42,668 nucleotides of DNA from Funneliformis mosseae. Lineage: Eukaryota; Glomeromycota; Glomeromycetes; Glomerales; Glomeraceae. The notes beneath the pieces are model-generated. The model was not told the DNA's origin. It did no database searches and saw only the letters and a program-made list of their open reading frames with translations. This document shows, piece after piece, positions 21,922 through 33,300 of this stretch. The position numbers and the translations under genes are program-made. Within the stretch, counting starts at the first letter, position 1. Every line of letters begins with the position of its first letter. The stretch spans positions 1 to 42,668 of the forward strand of contig CAJVPP010000170.1 of the NCBI GenBank assembly GCA_910592005.1, given 5' to 3'.

Positions 21922-23856
21922 ATGGCAGTTCATCCCATTTCACAAACCGCGGCACATTTTTTACACCGATCGAAAAAGTTGGTGTCTAAACTAAACAAGA
22001 GGTACACCTTTGGGAGTAGCAGCAACGGTAGCGGTAGCGGTAGTAGTAGCAATAGTAAAACTTGTCAACAAGATCAAGACGCTCAGTATCTTTATAGGCA
22101 GGGTGAAACATATCTATTTGGACGTGCTGGGGAACCTAAAGATGAAAAGAAAGCTTTCGAATTTTTCCAACGTGCTGCCTCGTTAAAACATCCGGAATCT
22201 CAAGGGGTAATGGCATTCTGTTATGAATTTGGTTTGGGAATTGAAAAGGACTTTAAACAAGCCGAATTACATTACATCCCTGCTGCCGAACTTGGGAATG
22301 GTTTGGCGCAAGCTAGGCTTGCATTTTTAAGGAAATATGGACGTCCTTCGGTCCATATTGACCGTGCAGAAGCAGAAATGTGGCAGCAAAAAGTTAAAGA
22401 CCAAGGAAAAACGGCCATCGCTTGGCTATTTTACGCAGCATGTAAAGAAAATCATCCCGCTGCCCAGTATTCATTAGGAGTATGTTACCATGATGGTGTG
22501 GGTGTAGAAAAAAACGAATCAGAAGCTTTTAAATGGTACAAAAAGTCAGCAGAACAGGGTCACCCACGTGGTCAAGGAATTTTAGGATTTTGTTACGGTG
22601 AAGGGTTTGGAGTACAGAAAGATGAGGTTGAAGCAATGAAATGGTATCGAAAGGCAGCAGAACAAGGCGAATCTGTCGCGATTTACAATGTTGGATACTG
22701 TTACGAAGACGGAATCGGGGTGGAAAAGGATGTAGTCGAAGCTGTTAAATGGTATCGTTTATCTGCTGAACAGGGAAATGCTTTTGCTCAAAATTCTTTG
22801 GGTTATTGTTACGAAGATGGAATTGGTGTAGATCAAGATCCCGTAGAAGCTGCCAAATGGTATCGTAAATCGGCAGAACAAGGTTATCCATGGGCCGAAT
22901 GTAATCTCGGGTATTGTTATCAGAATGGCATTGGTGTTCTCAAGGATGATGTTGAAGGCGCCTTTTGGTACAAAAAAGCAGCTCTTCAGGGACATGCTCG
23001 TGCCCAACATAATCTTGGTTTCTGTTATCAAAATGGGATCGGTGTACCAAAAGATGAAACTGAAGCAGTAAATTGGTACACAAAATCAGCTGAACGTGGC
23101 AACATCTTTGCTTATCATTCGCTTGGATATTGTTATCAAAATGGTATCGGTGTTGCTGTTAATGAAAGTGATGCAGTATATTGGTACTTTTTATCTGCCG
23201 AAGAAAGTCATGCACCGGCCCAATTAAGCCTTGGATATTGTTTCCGTAATGGAATTGGAGTAGAAAAAGACGAACAAGAGGCCGTCAAATGGTTTACTTT
23301 TGCAGCACAACAAGGTAACGCATTGGCTCAGAATTCTTTAGGGTATTGCTATGAAGAGGGTCTCGGCGTTGAGAAGGATGAAACGAAAGCCGTGTATTGG
23401 TATCAACTTTCTGCCAACGCGCATAACCCATGGGCACAATGTAATTTGGGATTCTGTTACGCAAACGGTATCGGAGTTGAAAAGGATGAGGTTAAGGCAG
23501 TTTGTTGGTATCGTGCAGCAGCTGCACAAAATCACGCAAGAGCTCAAGATAAGCTTGGTGTGTGTCTTCAATTAGGCATCGGATGTGAAAAAGATGAAGA
23601 AACTGCATTTCAAAACTTCCTAAAGGCTGCTGAACAAGATCACCTTACAGCCATGTATCATCTTGCTAATGCTCTTGAGAAAGGAATTGGTTGCGATGCT
23701 AATCTTGAAGGGGCAACACATTGGTTTGAAAGAGCAGCAAGCTCAGGTTGTAGAACGAGTTGTGAAAGGTTGAAGAGATTATTAGTTAAAGAATGTTTAG
23801 GTCAGGAAGCAAGTGGGAATATTTATTTATCTGGGTATTATGCCGCCGCTGCCTAA
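21922..23856 (+). CDS. Sel1-repeat (SLR) protein, 14 repeats
   Basis: This is an intronless gene for a 644-aa protein. Residues 1-50 are a basic segment followed by a Gly/Ser/Asn linker (21-45 region, GSSSNGSGSGSSSN). From about residue 55 to 610 there are about 14 tandem Sel1 repeats, mostly of 36 residues, with consensus A-LGYCYxNGIGVEKDExEAVKWYxKSAEQG. The unit near 127-176 is degenerate. Sel1 repeats form alpha-alpha superhelices that scaffold protein-protein contacts, for example in ER-associated degradation, chitin synthase activation and signalling. Repeats starting at 286, 322 and 358 closely match those at 466, 502 and 538. There is no signal peptide, transmembrane segment or kinase domain. 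Such proteins are greatly expanded in Glomeromycotina (general knowledge), so orthology and role cannot be fixed here. Confidence 0.9.
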   Translation: MAVHPISQTAAHFLHRSKKLVSKLNKRYTFGSSSNGSGSGSSSNSKTCQQDQDAQYLYRQGETYLFGRAGEPKDEKKAFEFFQRAASLKHPESQGVMAFCYEFGLGIEKDFKQAELHYIPAAELGNGLAQARLAFLRKYGRPSVHIDRAEAEMWQQKVKDQGKTAIAWLFYAACKENHPAAQYSLGVCYHDGVGVEKNESEAFKWYKKSAEQGHPRGQGILGFCYGEGFGVQKDEVEAMKWYRKAAEQGESVAIYNVGYCYEDGIGVEKDVVEAVKWYRLSAEQGNAFAQNSLGYCYEDGIGVDQDPVEAAKWYRKSAEQGYPWAECNLGYCYQNGIGVLKDDVEGAFWYKKAALQGHARAQHNLGFCYQNGIGVPKDETEAVNWYTKSAERGNIFAYHSLGYCYQNGIGVAVNESDAVYWYFLSAEESHAPAQLSLGYCFRNGIGVEKDEQEAVKWFTFAAQQGNALAQNSLGYCYEEGLGVEKDETKAVYWYQLSANAHNPWAQCNLGFCYANGIGVEKDEVKAVCWYRAAAAQNHARAQDKLGVCLQLGIGCEKDEETAFQNFLKAAEQDHLTAMYHLANALEKGIGCDANLEGATHWFERAASSGCRTSCERLKRLLVKECLGQEASGNIYLSGYYAAAA

Positions 23857-24127
23857 AGAGGGAGGGGAAAATTGTATTAAAAAACTTTCCTTTTTTATTT
23901 TCCTTTTTTGTAAAAAAATATCGTTCATTTTAAAAAAAAATTTTAAGTCAGCAATTCAGATTCTTTTTTCCGATATCGTTTACATAGTAGAAAAATTTTT
24001 TCTCTTGATCTGGGAGTTTTTAAAGAAATGAATATGCTGATCTCTTGTATATTTTAGTGTCTAAAAATGGTTTGATGTGATGTGATTATTATTATTATTA
24101 TTATTATTATTCGTTTTTGTTTTTTCC

Positions 24128-24175
<48 letters not shown>

Positions 24176-24682
24176 AGGTACCATTATTATTTTATTATTA
24201 ATTATTGAAAAAGATCTTTGTACTAATCAAAAAAAGTATCTATTAAATAAATTCGTAAATAATCTAACCAAACTTGAATATTTATCTTTTTTATTTTGTA
24301 AAATAAGTAAAAAAATAAATTGTATTTAAATAATTTGTATTCTAAAAACAACAATAAAATAAATATGTGTATACGTTTTTGTATAAACTTTGTTTTGTTT
24401 TAAACAAGTTTAAACAAGTTTATATCATTCATTATAATCCGGATTTCCGGGCTAAATTCCACGGGAATTTCTACCAATTCTACCTGCATAGAGATCGACG
24501 AACCCATCTATAAATTTTAGGTTACAAGTTACCTAATTTTGTGTATGAACATTTCTTTCGAAGTTGAATTCTTTATTTATTTATTTTTATACATTCCTTC
24601 ATTCCTTTGAAATATTTATATAAACCCTTCACTCTTTTTCTTTACTTTCTTTTTTACTTTTTTTTTTTTACCTCCATTAAAA
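23857..24682. other. intergenic region, Sel1 gene 3' flank and SEC14-like promoter
   Basis: This contains the 3' flank of the Sel1 gene, a (ATT)n microsatellite at about 24085-24110, a T13-A33 tract at 24128-24173 and AATAAA-type sequences near 24353. Tandem copies of AAACAAGTTT lie near 24401-24422. TATATAAA at 24617-24624, 59 bases before the ATG at 24683 and followed by a CT-rich leader, probably belongs to the Sec14-like gene. Confidence 0.45.
24617..24624 (+). promoter_or_regulatory. TATA box of the Sec14-like gene
   Basis: TATATAAA is followed by a CT-rich leader (CTTCACTCTTTTTCTTTAC) that reaches the ATG at 24683, a common fungal core-promoter arrangement. Confidence 0.45.
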
Positions 24683-26097
24683 ATGAGTACCTCTATTGCT
24701 TTTAAACAACAACAACAAGACCCAAAGTCAGGTCATGTTGGTACATTGACTAAAGAACAATTTGCATTATTACGTAAATGTTATGCCGCTATGTATGCTA
24801 TACAAAGCGCAAACGATGGTGAAACTTCCCGTCTTCGAAATGATGAATCAAAAAATAAACCAAAAAATGGTATAAAATTAAATAATGATAAATATAATGA
24901 ATCCGAGGAATGCATGTCTGCTATGAAAATTTATAGTCCGGAAGCTTTACGTCAAGCTACTTGGTTATTAACTGGCGCTGACGACCCCGACGTTTTATTA
25001 CTACGTTTCCTTAGAGCAAGAAAATGGGATGTTGACAATGCTATAGCCATGTTAATTGCCACCTTAAAATGGCGATTACAATTTGATGTTAGAGCAATTG
25101 TTGAAGATGGTGAATTAGGTATGGAAAGGTATTTTGATGGTAAAGGTGTTAAAGGATTAAAAACTCAATTTACCTGTGGCAAAAGTTTTGTTAGAGGGAC
25201 TGATTATGAAGGTAGACCAATAGTGTAGGTACCATTTTTTTTTTTTTTTTTATGTAGAAGTATCACCAAAGGAAAAAAAAAGATACATATATGCTAATCA
25301 TGAACACTACCTACCACAGTTACATAAATGTTAAAGCTCATAAGAAATCCGATCAAAATTTTGAGATTCTTCAGAGGTTTACGGTTTATGTAATGGAGAC
25401 CGTTCGTCTGATGATCGAACCTCCAGTTGAAACGGGTTGTCTCGTCTTTAATATGGAAGGATTCAGTTTAGCTAATATGGTAAGATCAAAGTTCAAATTC
25501 ATAAAGGGCATTCATTGATTCGATTCAAATAATTTACCAAGGGGAATTCTTTTTTTGTCTTGTTAGGACTTACAATATGTCAAATTCATGATTCAATGTT
25601 TTGAGGCCTATTATCCGGAGAGCTTGGGAATATTGATTATCCATAAAGCCCCGTGGGTTTTTCCTCAAGTTTGGAAAGTCATATCACCATTACTTGATCC
25701 GGTCGTGGCATCAAAAATTACATTTACTAAAACTGAACAAGAACTTATGAATTTAATACCCCCAGAGCACCTTATTGAAGGTTTGGGTGGTAAAGACAAA
25801 TGGAAATATGAATATGTTCATCCTACCGATGATGAAAATTATAAAATGAAAGACAAAATAAAGAAAAAGGAATTGATGGAAATTCGAACAAATTTAGAAA
25901 ATGAATTTGAATTTATCACTAGAAAGTTGATAGAAGGTCCTGATAATGATCAAATCATTAAAGAGAGGGATCAATTAAAACTTAAATTAAGAAGAGCTCA
26001 ATTAGATTTAGATCCTTATACTCGACCTAAAACTTATTATCATCGTATCGGTGTACTTGATGATGAAAGGAATGTCAATTGGGTTTATAATAATTAA
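24683..26097 (+). CDS. Sec14-like (CRAL-TRIO) phosphatidylinositol transfer protein
   Basis: Sec14-type proteins exchange phosphatidylinositol with a second lipid and link lipid metabolism to membrane traffic. Three exons (24683-25224, 25320-25479, 25567-26097), GT-AG and in phase, give 410 aa. An N-terminal low-complexity region (poly-Q, then an Asn/Lys-rich stretch) precedes a CRAL-TRIO-N domain (DPDVLLLRFLRARKWDVDNA, about residues 107-126). The CRAL-TRIO lipid-binding domain includes RGTDYEGRPIVY, ETGCLVFNMEGFSLANMD, FEAYYPESLGILIIHKAPWV and IPPEHLIEGLGG. A charged, helical tail ends in YHRIGVLDDERNVNWVY. It resembles the Sec14-like proteins of filamentous fungi more than classical yeast Sec14, and the lipid specificity is unknown. 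Confidence 0.9.
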
Positions 26098-26615
26098 CAT
26101 TTTTTCATTTATTATATTGCAATCATTTCATTTATAATCAATTTTTTTTTAAATATTTTATTCATACCGTGTAATATTTATTTTAAGATAACAAACTAAT
26201 TAACTGGTTTATCCGAGATCATACAATGTCTTTTTTTTTTTTTTGTATATGCAAAAAAATTTATTGCTATTTTTTATAAACGAAAAGAAATAAAGAAATT
26301 TTATATAAACAGAAAATTAATCTAATTGAAATGTTAATATTTAACTAAAACCATCAAAGATTTTACAATCAATAGAAAGTATTAATAATTATTTGGTATA
26401 ACGATTACTTCCACTGACAATTATTACATTAATGCAAGGAGTCAACTCCGACAACTACTTCATAAAAATTAATCCTTGCCTCCAAACAAAAATAATAAAA
26501 AAAAATATATATATATTTTATATTTATATTATATAATCTATAAAAAAAAAATTTTTTTTCGACGTTGAAACGTCAAGATTGTTCAATATAAGGAGAATTT
26601 GTCCGTTCAAAATTG
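26098..26615. other. convergent intergenic region, SEC14-like and UBP8
   Basis: This is AT-rich DNA between two 3' ends, with poly-T and A runs and a short TA-dinucleotide run near 26507. AACGTTGAAACGTCAA-like short symmetry occurs at about 26560-26575. I see no gene. Confidence 0.5.
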
Positions 26616-28493
26616 TCATCGTTTGTATGAATTTTTAGCGTTCATTGGTCGAGGTTGATCGTACTCCAAAGTATCAGCAACGTAAAAACAAAGGTATGCT
26701 TTACGCCTACTTTGCAAAACTTCTTCAACGCTTGCACATTTCACCGCATGATCATCAAACAAGAACCACCTGTCCCGACTTTTACAATATACTGTATAAT
26801 GACCCGTGTCAAGTCTGCCTTCGTGATTAACGACAGAAAGCAAATTGTAATTATAACTTGGCAAATCATCCAAGGTTCCACCTTTTTCAAGGATATCATG
26901 ACCACGACTAGTCCATTTTGCCATATCGATTTCTTCGGGAAATTCAAATTCTGCCTCATTTTTAATCGTATTCGTTGAAGTACGATGGAATCGTTCAACG
27001 ACGAACGTCAAAACTGGAGGCAACTTCTTACAAGTGGTCGTCCTTGAACATGAATTTATGATTTCATCAGATAGGACGTGACCATTTGACAATCGAGTTT
27101 CACAATCTTCACATTTATATTCAGGGAGTTGCTCCTTCTCACAATATCTATCAAGACAGTCTTCGAGGCTGTTCTTGTCGACATCCATCTCATTGACATT
27201 AGATTCTTGCGAAGCTTTGGTACCGTTCTTCTTTTTCTGATTGGTGACAAGGCCGCGAAGATGTAACTGCCAATCCACCATATGTTCTTCCCGATCTGAG
27301 AACATGCCACATTGAGAGCACTTTCTTCTATATTGAAAGCAACCACCAAAAGTTTTGTGCATAATGCACTCACAATATTGAATGTTGGCGTTTAATCCCT
27401 GATGTTTGGTCTCATGAGAGTCACCGTGCATCTTTTCAATGGCGGCCAAGTAAAACTCATGAGCATCTTGTTCGGAGTAGCCGGCGAGATGCTTAGAGCT
27501 AAGCCACATCGATTGTAAAAAGCTACACGGAGGATATGGCTTCTTCTCTCCCGAATGAAACTCTTGAAAGAGGTTGTCGATTTCACAACACATACATCCT
27601 GAGGTTCCACATATCTTCATGTTATGCTTATCCGTCATGAAGTAGTTTTTGATTATCGGGTTATTCATGAACGTCTGTAATACGGCGTTCATGAAACATG
27701 TCGCACCCATGTTAAGTAGACCTCTCAAGCCCGAGCAAGGAAAGGGGGATGAATTCCTTTCGATCTTTTTTGCCTCCTCATCATTTGGTTTCCAAGGTAT
27801 GTACCGCGCTCGTTTTCGGGCGGGTTCCTTGATATCGGACACTCTCTCTTCAGCTCGAACCTCTTCATGTTTCCTGACATTGTCGTAGTCATTGTCATAT
27901 ATATAATCATTGCATTTGAAACAAAATATTTCTAACCTTCGCACATCCGTCGCAAAGATATGACCGGAATTTTTGTAATGTAAACGGGCATGATATTTGT
28001 CACGCCAGCAACCGATGAAAACGCAATCAAGACATGCGTGTAATCGATTTCCCTTGAGATTGCAAGCTGAACATTTTTGGTGCTTGAACAACTGGGTCCC
28101 TATACTCGTCTTGTTTGATTTGGGAATACCAAATTTGTACCATCGCATTGATAGCTCTGCAATGGATCTGAAGTTGTTCAGATACGTATCGGGGTTTTTC
28201 TCTTTATACTCTTTTAGATGTGTACACCCAACTTTCAGTGACAATTTTGGTTGTGCGTTGGAGACCTGATAGGCCTCGATATCTTCGACTTTCCTTTTTA
28301 CACCCTTTTTCACGAGTTTATTTTTCCCCTTTACGAGAGAAACATCATTCACGACCTGTTTCGACGGCTTTTGTTCATTCTTGGAGGTCGCTTTCACGTG
28401 AGTATCAACCACTTTTTTTTTGTTGGTAGCCGAACTTTGTTTCTTTGGCTTACTCTTTCGTTGTGTAGTTTTACTATTTCCTTTACTCGTCAT
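26616..28493 (-). CDS. UBP8: Ubp8/USP22-type ubiquitin hydrolase (SAGA DUB subunit)
   Basis: This is a single-exon gene for a 625-aa deubiquitinase. Ubp8/USP22 removes monoubiquitin from histone H2B within the SAGA coactivator. Residues 1-75 are a Lys-rich, disordered extension. Residues 88-200 form a ZnF-UBP domain (CTHLKEY, CSACNLKGNRLHACLDC, GCWRDKYHARLHYKNSGHIF, FCFKCNDYIYD). The USP domain starts at GLRGLLNMGATCFMN with catalytic Cys266, has paired CxxC zinc knuckles (CSQCGMFSD, YKCEDCETR), and ends with the His box LDTGHYTVY (His565) and WFLFDDHAV. All catalytic elements are present. Ubp8 is the best fit because of the adjoining ZnF-UBP and the HNxxxC-type region after the Cys box, but a paralogue cannot be excluded. 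Confidence 0.9.
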   Translation of the reverse strand: MTSKGNSKTTQRKSKPKKQSSATNKKKVVDTHVKATSKNEQKPSKQVVNDVSLVKGKNKLVKKGVKRKVEDIEAYQVSNAQPKLSLKVGCTHLKEYKEKNPDTYLNNFRSIAELSMRWYKFGIPKSNKTSIGTQLFKHQKCSACNLKGNRLHACLDCVFIGCWRDKYHARLHYKNSGHIFATDVRRLEIFCFKCNDYIYDNDYDNVRKHEEVRAEERVSDIKEPARKRARYIPWKPNDEEAKKIERNSSPFPCSGLRGLLNMGATCFMNAVLQTFMNNPIIKNYFMTDKHNMKICGTSGCMCCEIDNLFQEFHSGEKKPYPPCSFLQSMWLSSKHLAGYSEQDAHEFYLAAIEKMHGDSHETKHQGLNANIQYCECIMHKTFGGCFQYRRKCSQCGMFSDREEHMVDWQLHLRGLVTNQKKKNGTKASQESNVNEMDVDKNSLEDCLDRYCEKEQLPEYKCEDCETRLSNGHVLSDEIINSCSRTTTCKKLPPVLTFVVERFHRTSTNTIKNEAEFEFPEEIDMAKWTSRGHDILEKGGTLDDLPSYNYNLLSVVNHEGRLDTGHYTVYCKSRDRWFLFDDHAVKCASVEEVLQSRRKAYLCFYVADTLEYDQPRPMNAKNSYKR

Positions 28494-28884
28494 AGCGTTA
28501 AAAAGAACAGGTTTAAGCGGGTACCGTAAACTTTATAGTTCCGGATTTTTGCTTTTTTTTTAAATGAATATTAAGAATAAATTAATTAAGTCGCACGTAG
28601 CTGTGAAACTACACAAAATTTGTTAGAACGAGTCACTTGGTTTTCGCATATAAAATTATAAAGTAAGGTTTAAAAAAAAAATTTACCTTAAGAACAGAAT
28701 GAGATGGATAAAATATAAACAGTAATCTTACATTGCTTTTCGTTAAACCGTCGTAAGAAATGTCTCTTTTTCAGAAAAAAAAAGTATTTTTTTCAATAAT
28801 AACTTTTAAGAATAAGATCTCGATAATTGAAAAATTATATCGGGGTAAAACTTAGTTAATTGGCTCAAAAGGCTTGTGGCTTGC

Positions 28885-28918
<34 letters not shown>

Positions 28919-30366
28919 AGAGAAGAGCAGCTGATCATAGTCAAAATCGGAGTTCGGAACGGAGATTTACTTTTTCTTGGCCAACTTTATGTTCCGTTTG
29001 ATTAAATTTAAATCGAAAAGGTGGGTTATTTAATTAGATTGTCGGGGATTTTTAGAATGTCGGTGTGTTGTACATATACGTATACGTATACATATCAGCA
29101 AATTTAGTATTTATTGAAAGAGATTTGTATTGAAGAAATTACATTGTCTTCGAAATAGTGAAAAAAAGTTTTTTTAACATTTTATCGATTTGACACAACC
29201 TTTGATTTCTGATATCTCTAATTCGTTAAGAAAATCAATCGTGTTGCACTTATATAAAAAAGAAGATTCTTTTTTTAAACAAAAAAATTGATTTATTTTT
29301 AACATTAGAAAGAAAAAAGATAATCTAAAATTTTTTTTGAACTTCTTTTTTTTGATTGATCTTAAATTCTTTTTTAATCCCTTATTTTTTTATATTAATA
29401 TAAATAAAATAAAATCATTTCATGCATCCTTGATAAAATAAATCTAAAATCGCTCGATCAACTCTAATTTATGCTTTGGGTTAGGTGCCGGTATATATTC
29501 CTAAATCATTCCAAATTTGACACATTCTTTGTAAATAACGAAGGTTTAAAGACAAGTTAATTGCATCATGGCTACAGAAAAAAACAAAATAAGCAAAACT
29601 AGCGTTTAATCTTGTTACATTTCCTGCAATCATAAAGCATCAAAAAAAAAAAAATTTTCAGCCTCGACCCGCTATTTTTAAAAACTTTGTCCTGAACTTG
29701 GTAAAAACGACCGGAGTCAGGCATGGGACCAACCTTTAACCTTATTATTATATAAAATTCGCGAGAGGAAAAAAAAAAAAAAAAAAATTTATTTATTTAT
29801 TTATATATTTTTTTTTTTTTCGAATTTATTCTACGAAAATCTTAAATATGCCAAATTCAATGATCTCCAAGGGAAGATGTTCAACTTTGACATTTGAAAC
29901 CTTTTCGTTCCAAATTATGTTGATACAAAATATAAATTTTTTGAAAGATGGAATCATATTATATGAGTCAATCTCTCTATTTTTGATCCCTTGAAATCGC
30001 CAAAAAGAATTTCTTTTTTAATGAATTCAGACCGCATACCATGTGACTGTTACATTCTCAATAAGGAATTCCGTATTCTTTATTAAAGGTAATATAAATA
30101 TTCAAGGTAACCGATAAAAGTCCGACAGGTAAATAAAAAAAAACCAGATGACCATTTACCAAATTTCTAGAGAAAAAAAAAAAAATAGGCATTACCTATT
30201 ACAATTATAAAAGATAATAATAACAATAAACTACTCACATTTCAATAGATAATAGTAAGATAATAGATATAAACTTTGCATCATAAATATACTTTTTAAC
30301 CAAAAAATTTATTGTAAAAAGTGTATACATAATTTTTTTTTTCCCCCTTAAAGACGATATTTGATA
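28494..30366. other. 1.9-kb divergent intergenic region, UBP8 (-) and SPT23/MGA2-like (+)
   Basis: This is AT-rich and without a credible coding exon. Visible structures are a T14-A21 tract at 28885-28919 and a perfect 16-bp palindrome TATACGTATACGTATA at 29075-29090. Purine and pyrimidine runs are frequent at 29160-29420. There are several A-runs and T-runs at 29770-29820. The right part probably contains the promoter and a long 5' leader of the SPT23/MGA2-like gene. The length is unusual beside the other spacers here. Confidence 0.5.
28885..28919. repeat. T14-A21 self-complementary tract
   Basis: Fourteen T residues run straight into 21 A residues. The same arrangement occurs at 24128-24173 and 14834-14861. 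Confidence 0.7.
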
Positions 30367-33300
30367 ATGCCAATGAATAACCTTTTATCAATACAAGATA
30401 ATATGCCGTCCTCTTCTGAGGAAAATAATTGCGACTCCCCATATTCACCGGCGTCAGACGACTTTTCTGTGAATAACTTGTATAACCCTTCGACTTTACT
30501 GGATCCAAAACTAGAAGTACTAGACTCAAATACTTCTCTTTTCTTCATGACCCCTCAACAAACGCCTACAAGAGAACTTCAACCTTCGGTACAACAAGAT
30601 CACCACGTTCACCAGTCCGTTTTCAACCCTGTGCCTATGACTGACCTTCAACAGCAATCTTTAAATAATGTTTGTATCTTCATATTATTTTTATTTTTTC
30701 CAAACTTTTTCACTCCTCTGACTCGGTTCAAATAAAACCTTTCCTTTTTTATTTCATACTATAGTTCATGTCCCCGACATTTACACAAGGTATAGCAAAT
30801 TATACACAAAAAAACATGAGCTACCTCGAATATATGAATGGATCTGATGATAATAACATGTAAGTTACCTTTATTTTTTATCTTGCGATAAATGCTTTTT
30901 ATTCAAAAAAATTAGGTTTTATCAATACTAAGTGTATAAAATACAACTCTTCAGAGAACCAAGTGTCACATCACCTCAGTCGGATCGGCATTGTCATATG
31001 CAGGATATCAGTGATAAAGGGTTGGGCTCTTTTTTTTTTTTTGTTGTTCAATTTGTATATTACGTAATCATTCATACTAATTTCTTAGTTGAAATTTAGA
31101 TTACAGATTCACGTTCTCGGAGTCCCGCAGACTGGTGCCAAATCTCGTGTAGAAACACAAATCAAATTATGTCTACAGCTTGTCACGGATAAAGGAGAAA
31201 AAGTGCCATTATGGTCACATTTACGCTTGCCCGAATATATGGTTGCTAAAGAAAAACTCAAAACTAAAAACGCAAGGAATCCACCGGATCAAATGAATAT
31301 CTCAGAAAAAGGTGTGCTAAATTTAGAAGCAACCGTGGTTTGCGCGAGCGAGATACCGAAAAAAGTACTTACTTGTCTGGGTTGTGTCCAACGAGAGGTA
31401 AGGTGTAATTCAACAATCATTATATATGTGTGTATAGATATTAAAAGGATTAAAAAAGAATAATGATAACATAATTCGTTATGCGTGAAATCTTTTTTTT
31501 TTTTATTCTACTTGCTTTCATGTGCACTTATTTTAAAATGATAGCGAAAGAGGTCTCAGCGTAAAAAAGAAAACAGGCACGCCAAGGCAAATTCGAACGC
31601 TGCTGCGCCACAAGTCGATGACGCCAATAAACCAATGGATTTAGACGATGAAAAGACGATGCAATTAGAACAACGCAAAATTCTATTATTCAATTGTAGT
31701 GAGATCGTTGATTTTAGTAGTGGTGACACTATTTTACCAACAAGAATCACGTGTTATTGTCGACATCATAATGAGAAAGTTGGGTTCTGGTGTGTATAAT
31801 AAAGATTTTTCTTTTTTCAATTGCTAATTTTTCATATAATGACTCAATTAAAATTTTACTAACCATCTAATTTCATGTAGCATTTACTTTGTAATGAAAG
31901 ATTATACTGATTCTATCATTGCAACTGGAATGTCACCTCCTATTATGATAACTGACGATCACAAGTCGTCAAAAACAAAAGTTGGTGTTGGAAGAAAACG
32001 ACCAAGAGCTGAATATGATCGTAGAAATTCCACAACAGCGAACAATCCCATAAATTCTACAAAAAGCAAAGCCAACGAAAGGCATGCGTCTTCTTCATTA
32101 TCAAACGGTACAAATGAGCAATCCACGCCGCCATCCTTATCAATAATACCTACTTCTGAACCTAATGGAGGACTTTCGTCTCCAGTTTCCATTATTCCCA
32201 CACAAAATTCTAGCTTGATCGCATCGATTTCATCACAACAATCAACGATTAAGCATGAAAAAAACAATAATTCACGACAACGTTTACACGTTCAGCCTTC
32301 ATTTGGATTCAATTCATCATCATCCCCCGCATCACCGATTTCACCAATGTCACCCATTATTCCTCAAAATTTACAAAATACCCCAAATACTCCAAATACA
32401 TCTAGCCAACCCTATCAACAGCTTGATCAAAATACTAATTTGGCTACTTCAGGCCCACAAGTGAATTTTCCCGTGGTAGCCAATAATGCTGCTATGATGA
32501 ACTTATCTATGGCACCCACATCACTTAACAACATGAATCCCATTTATCAAACGGCACAATTACATCAAAATCTCGGCGCTCCCAATCGATTTAATATCTC
32601 AGCCGCTCATCACGGTGGAGGCCCAATGCGCTTGCATGCTTCTCACCATCCTAACCAAATGCTAAGGAGGTCATTTTATAACACTTCTGGAAATTCCATT
32701 TATCAAAATGGTACGATCAACGGATACCCCATACCGAGGATGAGCAGGCTTATTCCTTCTGAGGGTCCCACTTATGGTGGCATTGAGGTGACCGTTTTAG
32801 GAAGCAACTTTTTTGGTTTGTATGAGAGGTTTTAATATATTTTAAATCATAATTTTAAAGGTTATTATTCACATCAATCATCCATTTTCTATTTTCTAGA
32901 GGGACTTACTTGTGTTTTCGGTGAAAATCCAGCAATTCCTACACAATATTGGTCCCCAAATACACTGGTTTGCATTTTACCACCAGCTCCAACACCGGGT
33001 ACAGTCGTTGTGAGTTTTAAGGAATTTCCTATAAGCTTGATAGATAATCCGGAAGAAGTCGTCCTTTTCTCTTACACTGATGGTATTTTCTTATCCTACA
33101 TATCGTAAAAGTTTATTTCTGGTGGTTTTATGAATAGTCTAATAATATAAAATTTCAATTTTTAGATTCTGATCGAGCTTTAATGGAGTTAGCGCTTCAA
33201 GTCGTAGGGATGAAGATGACCGGAAAGATAGAAGATGCACGCAACATTGCTATGCGCATCGTTGGCGGCAATGATAACAACAGTAATTCTGGTAATTCCA

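Noticed and set aside
22759..23031. Antisense ORFs inside the Sel1 gene
   Set aside because: They are shadows of the repeat-coding strand with no independent features.
31021..31099. Splice acceptor at 31088 for exon 4 of the Spt23/Mga2-like gene
   Set aside because: It would give LKFRLQIHVL but shifts the frame relative to exon 3. The next AG (31099) is in phase.
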